In this document: positions 39,001 through 49,900 of the stretch, in pieces
How positions within the stretch are numbered: position 1 is the first letter of the stretch
Layout: every line of letters starts with the position of its first letter
Assembly: GCA_014526335.1 (NCBI GenBank)
Contig: JACTAT010000013.1
Location: forward strand, 6,204,182-6,268,181
Direction of reading: 5' to 3'
From: Chrysaora quinquecirrha
Taxonomy: Eukaryota; Cnidaria; Scyphozoa; Semaeostomeae; Pelagiidae
Length of the DNA stretch: 64,000 nt
Translations under genes and position numbers: made by a program
Notes under the pieces: model-generated
Told to the model about the DNA's origin: nothing
Databases searched by the model: none
The model's input: only the letters and a program-made list of their open reading frames with translations

Positions 39001-41473
39001 CTTCGAGGTACGTGGTGACGTAACCAATGGTTAACGTCTTAATGTCAGAAAGATTTTGAGCCCAGCTTTGGGATTGGCATTAGGCTTGCTATTGGAGGCA
39101 AGACAATAAATTTTATTCAATGACTGAATAACTGGATTTTATTTTACTATTATTTCTTACGGGTTCAATTTTGCACTATGAGATGACAGAAGGATGAACA
39201 GCTGAGCTCACTGAACAGAGCTGAACAGCAGCATAAGATTGTGAAATGTTGTGTAATCAAAACATCAAATGCATAGATATGAAGTGAAACGTTTTCTTTG
39301 CCACTTGATGCATCTTTTGGGTCTAAATGGTTTTAGTAAACTTGTCTGAGAGAACAAACATCTTAAAAACAATAAACAGGGTGGCCGAGTGGCCCAAAAA
39401 GGGACCCCAAGCTTAATAATTTATAAATGATTCTTTCTTAAGTAGGAATTTCACGGAATTTATATTACATTGTATTCAACTCAAGTTAGATATTTCTTGG
39501 AAATATTGTGATGATATGGGTTAGCATCTATGAATAAATCGACTTTAAAACTTTCCTATCCAAAAACTTACTGTTACACAATATGCAATTTTATATCCTT
39601 GCGCAACAAAACTTAAAATTAAATAACTCAGTTTTTCAGTCAAATGATATGTTCAAAATGTCGTCCACTCCTCTCAATACACTTCTCTAATCTGACTGGC
39701 ATCAAGTAATGACCCTGACGATTTCGCGCTGGGATAATGATTCCCATATTCAACCAAAAATCATTTTTCAGCGAATATTCTATTTTTCTTTGCACAAGCA
39801 TCAAAATTTCATGCAGAAATGATCACAAAATCAATCTAAAGCCTCAAGAACTCAGTCACTGAGAATGCTTTCTTTGAAACATTATTGTAAAGAACTACTC
39901 TTTTTAATTTGTAACTGGTTTTTTCTGTGATTATATATTTTCGATTATCCGGAATTTTGGATTATCCGCACTCATTTGGAAATATCGAGTCCCGAGTAGT
40001 CCGGATAATCGAAAACTACTGTATCTCAATGGAAATGAATACCTCTTTACTTGAATGTGAAATAAAGAAACAAATCAGAAACACTTACAGCCAGTTAGAC
40101 AATGAAATAAATTCGCTTTACTCTTAGCTTTCAATTGAAGGGCTTGTTTCAAAAATAATCATTTTTGGTGGTTTGCAATTTTCTTGATTGAATTTTCATA
40201 CCTGTTTTAAGTTCGGCAAAACTCTCTCTCGATAGAGCAATGATGTGATTTGCTATGGCGATAGGGTTGGCTCCTTGCTTGCAAACTTCAAAAATGTCTG
40301 GATGCTGACGCCAAAATGTGTACAAAATTACTTTCTGGCTTGTAGCTTCGAAATGGCCTCCCATTTTCGTTACAAGTTCATCAATATCTTCGCGGAATCG
40401 CAATGACAATACAAATCTCCTGACAACCTAAAATTGGAAATCATTGGCATGAGCCAGAGTCATATCGAAGTCACTATCTACAGATACTGATATGCGGTTA
40501 TATGAGCCTCAAATAAGTGCGAGAAGGCTAGTATAGCTACCTATGTAACCATTGAATGCTTTGTCTGTATTATAAATCATTATATGTCGTTGTGTCACAA
40601 CTATCACATAACCAAGATATGAGAGCGTATGGGATGAGAGCCTTTTGCTGCGTGACATGGCAAACTCAACGGCTATGTAACTGAACCTTCAAGAAGTCTT
40701 TAGTTCTCCTATCGCATGCAGCTCAAGTAACAGTTTCATCAAATGTGGTTTGCCACTTTCAATAATATCTATTAATTCTGTCTGCAACTTACTATGCAAG
40801 ACAAAAATTGGACAGAAACCTTCGCCTGTAGTTGCTAGAGAGATCGTCTGCAATTTCATCCAAGCTCAAATCCTATTCATTGACATACCAATTGAGAAAA
40901 ATCTATTTATAATGCGTTTAACATTCAAGAATTGTAAGGCCTACCAGCCCTGGACTTTTTGAGTTATGAGCACTGGCCCTTCGTTTGTCACCGATTTCTA
41001 TCCGCTAATTTCGGAATTTTTAGCTCAGTGGGATTGCCGTGAGTTTTCTGATAACTACAGTCCAAGTTCGAATCCCAACAACTATGGTATGGCAACTGTG
41101 GAAAAGTCTATACATACATGCATAAATATTGTTGAAAGTGACTAAGGATATTTGAGATTACCTTGCATTCTTCATCATTTATCTTGTTAGCTTGAAAGCA
41201 CGTGTCTTGTTTATGCTTGTACTTTTTTAAGATGCTTTTTATATCTGCATTTCCTCTAAAGAAACCTTTGTAGCAGTTTTTTACCAAAGCTTTATCTGAG
41301 GAAGTTGTTGCCATCTGAAAGCATCCGCAATATGTTGACCATGAGGCATCGCTGAGGCTCCTAGAATCCGGTTCCGTTTGTTTGTTGCTTTTGGAAGATT
41401 GAAGTCTTCCAGATTCTACTTTGGCAATCACGGCACATGATAACAAGAGGCCTATAGCCAAATGGAAATTCAT
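32822..41473 (-). CDS. Copy D: intact seven-exon gene for a secreted, Cys-rich protein of 1004 residues
   Basis: Exons: 41162-41473, 40202-40427, 37493-38945, 36035-36333, 35101-35316, 34162-34463, 32822-33028. They sum to 3015 nt with exact phase continuity. Residues 1 to about 20 form a signal peptide (MNFHLAIGLLLSCAVIA). Residues 21-104 hold a linker and a five-Cys segment; 105-180 a helical module with WRQHPDIF. Residues 180-664, the large exon, form a mostly helical region with a small-residue hydrophobic stretch (AMALAIAEA, then TLFGGSSLGDI). Residues 664-763 contain two RPRE/ERTD-type charged segments, 764-835 an ITNLYKGEYVTF domain, 836-936 a CPRC-containing domain, and 937-1004 a tail with CC and CTPCPAGS. 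The CPAGS pattern is reminiscent of ephrin-receptor-like Cys repeats, but that is only a resemblance. I do not recognise the family. An extracellular role is inferred from the signal peptide and cysteines. AATAAA lies on the minus strand at 32735-32740, 82 nt past the stop. Confidence 0.9.
37493..38945 (-). CDS. Copy D exon 3: large helical core exon
   Basis: The exon is 1453 nt, with acceptor TTCTAG, donor GTGAGA, entry in phase 1 and exit in phase 2. It begins GSVQVSQLAAMIGDEPL once joined to exon 2. Seven Cys are spread along it, in the contexts ELCYR, NFCDL, LTCSG, EACYF, EACNP, TACDI and GTCWR. Predicted by eye as a long alpha-helical bundle. It has a central small-residue and hydrophobic segment around AMALAIAEACNPLKTLFGG, which could be a buried or membrane-interacting hairpin. 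That reading is speculative. Confidence 0.85.
41162..41473 (-). CDS. Copy D exon 1: signal peptide and five-Cys segment
   Basis: It runs from ATG at 41473 to the codon before donor GTAATC and codes for 104 residues in phase 0. The hydrophobic core GLLLSCAVIA is a classic secretory signal. A polar Lys/Ser/Gln linker follows, then YCGC, NCYKG, DTCF and EECK. About 22 nt upstream of the ATG a pyrimidine-rich tract ends in CTACAG, so the ATG probably sits just inside a second exon and a 5' untranslated exon lies further upstream. The same arrangement is seen in B, C and E. Confidence 0.85.
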
Positions 41474-41577
41474 TTTTTCGTGTTTTTGTCCCTGTAGTTG
41501 AAAATTAGAAGAAGAAGGTACTCACTTTCAGACAACTTTGATTTAACAGCATTGATTGACTTAAGATTAGAATTACA

Positions 41578-41665
41578 AAATGTGCTTCGATTTAATGGAG
41601 ACCCTTGCATCAAGTATAAGGTAAGAGTGACCAGATTCATAACCATTATCAGTGGCCTTTGGCCC
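41578..41665 (+). other. Inverted exon 3 scrap upstream of copy D
   Basis: Same sequence as 19255-19340, carried inside the tandem unit. Confidence 0.8.
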
Positions 41666-43979
41666 CATATACACGAGCAGAATTTTAAGCAAATGTGGTC
41701 ATTTAAAGGATTAACAGACTGCCGATCCGTGTCTTTGGTCCTTTTGTCAATTTTCTCGACCCAAAATTTGATCACATGTCGAAGGCACCGCTTAAGCAAC
41801 ATGGTCTGGTCAGGAGGTGCTCAATTTGCTTGAAATTTGCTTGAACTATTGTTTCTCTAATCTTTATGACCGTTTTCGATTTACCTGGAGAGACCTAACT
41901 GACCAAGAGTTTGATTTTGGTTGAAATTGAGAAGCGTAGTTGCTGCAATTGGAAACGGATATGCAAATAGGCTGATGTTGGTGGTCCTGGTATGCAATTA
42001 ACTGCTTTCGCAAAATCGAGAAATGCAGGACGGTAGCCTTTCGGTTTGAGAGCTTCAACATCGGCCCACATCGGCCAGAGTTACGGTTTTTTGGATAATA
42101 AGACATGGTTCATATTTATTTAATCTTTCCAACACAATATCTTCATTGAAGCTATATTTTCATTGACATTTTTGTGCTCGATATTGCCGACTGTAATAAA
42201 GGCTGATAAGTAATAATGTATGGTTGATATGTTTGAGACCTAAAGCATACATAGCCCTTGAAATGATAAACTTTTCATGGCGTATTTTTCGGACCAGGCT
42301 GCTGTTTAGAGAACAGTAAATGGCTTTTTGCTCGACTTAGTCGAATAGACTCAATTTAACAATTTAGATATTGTATTGCTAGTATGTCTATGACAGATAT
42401 TTCGAACTAGAAGGTGTGATATTATTGTGTAATTAAAAATCGATTAGGTAGATCAAATGCCACACTGCGTCCCTTACCTCTCGCTCAGCCAACTCTTCTC
42501 AATGAACAATGAACTCTTCTATCGTCTTCCAACTGAACCAAATCTCAGAAGGTTGGTGCTATTTTCTGCAATTAATTCATGTACTTACTATGATGGCTGT
42601 GATCGTGACCCGTGATTTGTGAGTTTCTGGTAACTCTTTTCAGACCTACAAACATCTTTCACTAATCAATTATAAGTTAGACAGCCGTGCTAGGCAAACC
42701 CGTATTTTTCTTTGCCAAGATCATCTTTGGTCTAAGTTAGAGGCTAGTTTCTTTTCAAATTCTCGGAAAATCTTCCTCGGAAAGGAACGTTTTCGACTCG
42801 CGAAACGCAAGGGATAGGTTTTGTCGGAATTGTCTTGTTTTATGTTGTTCAAACGGGCATTGTTTCATTGTTTGTGATGATGGATTGTGAAAACTATTGT
42901 TTGTCTATTGTTATCTATTGTAATGCAAGAAATCGATTGTTCCTTTGTCTCCCTCATTAATTACTATTGTTCTTTTTCCTCTTCATGTATCTTTGCTTCA
43001 GTCTATGTCCTATGTCTATTGGGTTCATGATTGAGTTTCAGCGAGGAATGGCTGACGGCTTTTAAAATTGGTCTTGCCCCTATTTCACGGAATGAACCAA
43101 ACATGAAGCTATTATTGATACAGATATAGCAGAATGCCAGAATATCTAACAAAGATAATTCTTCACATTATATTTTGAACAAGTTAGTTGCATTCACAAT
43201 TCTTGTTTGTAAGTGATTTGATTAATTGTTGTAATTAGTTCTATCATGCTATGCACAGCATCATCGGACAAATCTCCAACTCTGAAAGGCGATTCACCAC
43301 AATTCTGAGTAGTGAAACTAGCGAAGTTATCCGCCCCTTAGCCAATTTCATTGCCGATGCCATGATGCTGAGAAAACTACAGTTGAATGCCAGTTAGCCT
43401 CCTGCATGTTCCAAACACCACAATTTGATTAAAAATAATATTGTTCTGTTGATGCCGTGTTGAGCTTTGTTGTCTTAAGCTTTTCTCTTTTAATCTTCTG
43501 TTACTTTTGTACTTTTTGTACTTTTTGCCTGTATTTTTGTTTTATTTGCTTGCTTTAATTTAGCTGCCATACCAAACAATGTAGGTAGTGCATTTGCTTA
43601 TGATGATGATGAGTAGTCTTGATCAGAATGGGGAAACGAACGAATGTAACTTGGTGATCTACTCTTATTGATTCTTGAATATAATATATAAGTGTTTCCG
43701 TTTATACATATCGTCTCTGTGGTTATCAACAAGGAGCATTATATTGTGGAATGTAAATTGTCATTTTAAAAGAGTAACGTTTTAAGAAGGGGGAAAAGCA
43801 ACAACGCACTTTCTTTCTTGCTGCAACAATATTTAATTGAGAAATATCAATAACTTATGTTTTGTCCATTTGCATCTATTTTTAATTATTTACTTTATTT
43901 TTGCGTCTATTATCATCTATTTGTTTTATCTATTATATATTTTAGTTAAACTTTAGTTAGTCATTTTATTGACTTCTTA
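41666..43979. other. Array spacer between copies E and D
   Basis: Nearly identical to the other spacers up to about 42470, then increasingly diverged to 43979. The change in identity marks another exchange point in the array. Confidence 0.6.
43251..43397 (+). other. Small open frame in the D-E spacer, broken in the other spacers
   Basis: ATG at 43251 opens 48 residues: MHSIIGQISNSERRF, then SEVIRPLANFIADAMMLRK and LQLNAS, then TAG. It looks like a piece of a helical protein. In the B-C and C-D spacers the matching frame changes after SSET because of a small indel. I do not recognise it; it may be a transposon gene scrap. Confidence 0.3.
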
Positions 43980-46900
43980 CTATTCATCTACCATGAGTGC
44001 ATCGGTGTTCTTCTCACAATAATAACCCTTCAGATTTGACTGAGAGCCAGCAGGGCATGGAGTACACTGATTAGCCGTCACTGAAAAGTAATCATTTCCT
44101 GTACAGCATTTGCGAGATTTCCTGCCTCTTGCGAATGCAGTTGTAGATCGTTTTGTAGCCGAGGGAGACAAAGCGCAATATGTCACCTGAAATGAAATGT
44201 TCCTTAGATCAATTATGATAGATGAAAGAATGATAGATAACAATGACTCATTGCAGGAGTATGAGCATGACGACCGGGGTTAATACAGTTCATAGGTTTA
44301 AAGAACATTTGTACGTGGCATTGTATTTTAGCACATGAGGCATTGCAATATAGCAATTCAAAATTAGTAATTGCATTTTAGTGATTGCATTTTAGCTCTT
44401 GCTGCGCGTTTCTGAAGCAACTCTTCATGTTTGGGATGCAATTTGCTTTTGAGACCATCGAGACCATTCAATTGACCATGTGGTAGCAGCTTTTATTGAT
44501 TTGAAAAGAAGTATTTTTTTGGAGATCCTTCCCAATTCCAAAGGAGTCCACATAGCAACTCCGTGCAATTAGGGGTACATCTAGTTTCTAAGCTGAACAT
44601 GCAGAACATCATCAATGTGCTGCCAGCCCCCATCAATCTTATAGAATTTTTTTTTTCTTTCAAGCCGACAACAATGAGCACAGAAGCCATTCCAAGAGGA
44701 CTACCCATAGCGACTCCATCAAATTGATTTCACATCTTGCTGTAGCTTAATTTCATCAACCTGGTGTGTAACCATTTTAGAACAAGGTAATGAACACTTG
44801 CAATGCGATGTCTTGTCAAGATTTCAATCGAAGCTGGTTAATGTGAAACGTAGTGGTCAATTCGTCAGTTTATCAAAAAAGCTTGAAAATGACATCGGCC
44901 TGATGTCAGCTCTAGTTAAGCCAGTTTTTCCGTGTATGTGGATTTTATTTAGCTATTCTGTTACAAACACAGGTGCTAATTCTGCAACCTTTTGATAGGT
45001 TCAACACAGAAACATGAACAGAGTGGCGTAAGGCTGTGCAGACATAGGCCGGAAAGATTTTAAATGCTGGTTAAATTTCAGTTTAAACAGGAATAATGGT
45101 GGAGAGATATTAGGTATTATCAAGCGAGGAAAGGTGGCTTGATGCACTTCCAGTTCATATAGTAGATGTTAAAAGTGTGCTGTAAGACTTTATATGTATC
45201 ACTTCGGTCATGCCACCAGTCTAACTGTCTACAAAGTCTCACAGTTTCTTGAATAGGCTTACACATTAGACTGTAAAGTGTAGACCAATAAAGTGTCAAT
45301 AAGATAAAATATCTTTACCTTTGCTTTGAGGTACATATCATTGTTAGCGGGTTCTGGAATTGGTGTATCACGGTAACCATCGATTTTGAATCTGAAGCGT
45401 GCATAGACACTTGGCTGCAAAGAACCGGCTGGGTCATCTGTTCTTGTTGTAACACGGCATGGTTTAACCAGAGGGCTCGATCGGCATATGGTGTATGGAT
45501 TTGTGAACCTCTTACTTTCTTCGCAGGATGCTTCGTAACCTTCTTTAAATTTGCTGTCTCTAGCTACGTCTGGTAGGATGTACTGGGTGCAGCGAGGACA
45601 TTGATCAAGGACGTTTTCTCCTGTGAATTGAAGTAAGAAAGTGATGCAGTTAGCCTAGGTACTGGGTTACTTTTGTCATGTCTAGTTCCGGATTTATCCG
45701 TATACCGCATATATTTCATTTCGTCTTCAAGGGTTTCATGAAGGTGGTGTGGCGTCGTCGTGTCATCCAGCTGACTTGTAGCGTCAGGAGCTTAGTGTGG
45801 TGTCGAGGTCTCGATTACAAAAGTTAACCTATAACTGAGATCCTAGCGACTGGCGCTAAAACACCATTTCACCTTCACTTTTTCTAAGGTTACAAATGTT
45901 GCTTTCCGCATTTATGCGTACAATTTTCACAACCAAATCTTGCTTTTAATCTTAACGCTGGGAGAGATTTTTTCTGGAAGGACGTAGTGATAATCCGGTC
46001 TGGAGCTTAACTCCATGCATCTGTGCTATGCAACCACTAAATGAAACAATGTTGGTAGGATTCTATTGAAAACCAATGTGACCTCTGCATAGTAAAGATC
46101 TACGGCTTTCTTGCTGGAGAAAACTCGTCTTGTGTCCTTGTGGAATGTGGATGTAGCTAACTGCCTCTGCAGTGAAGGGAAAACTTGCTCACGTTTTCTT
46201 AGCTTTACTTAATTGGCAAGGTTGTGCCAAAGAGAACAAAGACTGTCGTGCCTCTTACCTGTAGCTACCACCTGCGAAATATACGTCACAGATTCTTCGG
46301 ATACTGTTGGAAGAAACAGCTCAAAATCCTTAATGTAAATTGCTTTATCTTTTTCACTGTCTAAAATCCATTTGTTGTTAACAAGCCATTGCTTATTGGT
46401 GATTTGGAATGTAACATATTCTCCTTTGTACAGATTTGTTATGTTCAAGAATGCAGTTTTGTCTTCACCAGGACCTGAAAGATGTATCGAAGGTTTGTCA
46501 GTTTGCTAAAATGCTAAAATCGTACTGATTTGGCTACATTTTTTGACTAAATTTGCTCAATTTTCAGACAATTTGCTACTTAGCTCCGCACTTAGAAATG
46601 AACAGGAAATTGTCGAAAATAATAGCGTTTTGACCCAACAGTTTTAGTTTTGATAAGTCAGTTGAAGGTTTTGTGACCTCGTGGCCTAATCCAGCTGGCT
46701 CTTGGTGTCAAGCCCCAGCTTCGGTAGCGTGGCGGGAGCCCCAGCTTCGGTAGCGTCACAGCCAAGGTCGAGGTCTCAATTGATTAACCTGCAACTGAAA
46801 TCCTACCGACTGGCGCTCCTTTTGTAAGCCTTGCCTCAAGTACTCGCCGCCGCAGATATTTCACGGAGCAGCTACGCGGCTAGATATCTAGAGAGAAGCC

Positions 46901-49900
46901 TCTCAAGCAGAAAACTGACAAAAACAATATTTTTGTTAAGCTCAGCATAGATAATTTTGCAACAACTGCTGTTTTTCATACAATGTTGGATTTTGAGGCT
47001 GGCTGGCGCATTTGCACAATTTGTTCTTCTACGAAATTGCTTAGATTAACATTGATTAAGACTAAGATGAACTAAGAATAAGACTAAGATTAAGACTAAG
47101 ATTAACTTGACACAGTACTTTCTCTTGTTTCTTTTTAGCCTCAGTTTCCTTTGCTAAAAGATTTAACAGAGAATATGAGATGCTAAAGCGTTTCTATACC
47201 TGGTTTGATAGGAATCCTGACATCTTGCGAGTTATCTCCTGTACAAATGCGTTTCGTTCTGGACATCAGTGATGGTAAGTCAGTTCTTTCTGCTTGACAT
47301 TCTCTTGGTCTAACCCCACCTTCAGCATATTCTAATTTATCACAATAAATCTTGATAGTATTCCATGTCTGGATGTTGTATGTTAAATAACTCAACGTGT
47401 AAATGCTTCGATATCTCATTGCATTGTCGTTCTCTCTTTCTGGGAATGATTCAAAGTTGCTGGCGATGTTTGAAGCCGCTCTGTTTCCAATTTTAGCTCT
47501 ATATTAAAATGACATTAGTTTTAGCAACTTGGTAATTGCTTGGTGGAAATCAATCAAAATTTAACATAAAGACGGTTAACATATTACAGTAGTGCTTCCA
47601 TGATGAAATATCTGTGAAATGCAGAAAAATTTGTATATATGCATAAATGTTGGCATTTGAAATTATTGACTATTTCGGGTAACCATGGTAACTATGGATC
47701 AATAAACAAAGGGAAGAAGATGACAATTTGCTTGAAAGCTAGAAGGCAATCAGTAATTGCTATCTTGCTCCCAAGCAGAGTATTTGAACGCTTGAAAATT
47801 TCGAAATTGTGCTATAAAAATTTCAGGTTAAATTCTCTTCAACATTGTAGTTCTAAACCCAGATTTATGTCGACATTGCGCACAGTCAGAACTAGTTGCC
47901 GACTGAAAATCGGCGGTTTTTTGGAACTTATTTATCGCAACCGACCTGCGACATATGCGCTCTGGCAACTAGTTCCTTTTTGACAACAGCCAGTCGTGCA
48001 CAGTTCTAGAAAATTTGGCATGTTCTATTTCTGTGGTTAGTTGACAACTGATTCCCGAAAGCTGCAGACGACCTGAACCCTCTTGCGACTGCGATCAACT
48101 GTATCCTATAAGTCATGACTTGTTGTTCCATCGTAACGATAGCTCGACATCACCTGGCTTAAGATGCGGCTTTTAAATCGATCTTAAGTTACGGCTTTTA
48201 GCCCTGCACTTATAGTTCATCGGTGGCGTATCGTAAGAGCACTGCCATCTGAAATAACAGAAAGGGCTCTCCAATCAAAAGAGTTCTCGTAAATTTCCTG
48301 TATGGGATCACGAAATGCAATCATTTATCACAGCCAAATTATCCACGATAAGATTGTTTCAAAAAGAGAATAACTTCTTTGCTTTCAAAGGAGCTGTTGG
48401 AATGCATTTTCTCTACAGTAGAAGGGGGATCTCTTCGGTCCTTTTATCTACAGTGGAACGGGAACCTCTTTACCATGGATAACTCGAAACAGTGGAAGAA
48501 TACTTTTGTCCTAAAGGCCGTTTCTTTGTAAAAACAAAACTCCATACTGCGGAAACTTCGCTACAACAGGCAATAACATTTGCCTCACTTCTGTCCGTTT
48601 TATAGATATTCCACTGAGCTATGATTACGGTTATGAATCAAGTCACTCTCACCTCATACTTGATGCAAGGGTCTCCATTAAATCGAACTGATAGTCATAA
48701 ATTTCTTCGTAAGTTGTTGTCATCTTTGCTATGCTTACTTTCAGTCTCCAGCAAGTGCCACTCCTTTTAACGTCAGCTGCACCTACCAATGTACCAGTCG
48801 CTGTTCCAAGATTCAGGATGATGTCACATGCAGTGTCCACGACGTTGTCCCAATATGAATCCATTTCTGCCAGTTCAGGTCTTTTCACTTTTGGGCTGTA
48901 ATCTGTATACATTTGTATGAACTGTCGTTTCTGTCTCTCGAATTCAGCAGTGGTTGACGTTTCGGATTGTTTTACCAAATCCATAACTTTCTTAATGTAA
49001 TCGGAATTTCCAGCAAATCTGGTGCCCATATCTGTTGCTTTGTTAATAAGAGTTTGCATTTGATCCATCAGATTGTTTGCAATATTCAGGTTTGATACAG
49101 CAACTGTCCATTCTGCCGTCGCACTTGCAATGTCTCCGAGGCTTGATCCACCAAAAAGTGTCTTCAAGGGATTGCATGCTTCAGCTATAGCCAGAGCCAT
49201 TGCGGCTGTCTTCTCAGCTACCTCCGCTATCACTCCTCTGTGTACAGCCTTCAAGAGATACGTTAGACTATCAGAATTCTCTCTGACTAGCGTCGATACT
49301 GTTCCACGATATTTGGTTATCCAATCATCAATAAACGCAATGTCTGCTCTGGCTTTATTGTTGTTAAACCGTTGTAACTGAACAAAGTAATTCTTCAGTT
49401 CAGTGAAACGTTGGTTATTGCTGTTTGTGATGTCTTCAGCTAGTGTGACTGTGGTTAGCTGGTTTTGCTGGACAACGGTTAAGATACGATTCATCTGTCT
49501 GAATTCCAGAAGTCGCTCGTAGTTAGTGCCAGTGCTCAGCATGACTCTACTCTTTTCATTGATGGTGGCACCGGATAGTTTGAAGTAAGTAACAAGCTGG
49601 TCAAGAATTTTCTTGAAATAGCAAGCTTCAGTTGTTGTTGGGCTGCTTCCAGAACACGTCAGAATATCATCTGGTAGAAATTTTGTCATCATCTTCAGCT
49701 GGTCAAAATCTTTGCTATGCACAAGTGCAACGATAGTGTTTATATTGTTTTTGTAGCCATTCACTTTCTCATTATTTGTTACTTCCAGCAAATTTTGTAG
49801 GCGGTCAGCATATTCAGCTAGCGCTACAAAGTTTAATCGAAGGGCATCGAAAAAATGTCTCTTCTTTTCTTCAGACCATTTGCCAGGACTCTGTGCCTCT

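Noticed and set aside
47639..47983. Plus-strand 114-residue frame in intron 3 of copy E
   Set aside because: It lies in intron sequence shared with C and D, where the frame is broken by substitutions. It has no recognised motif.
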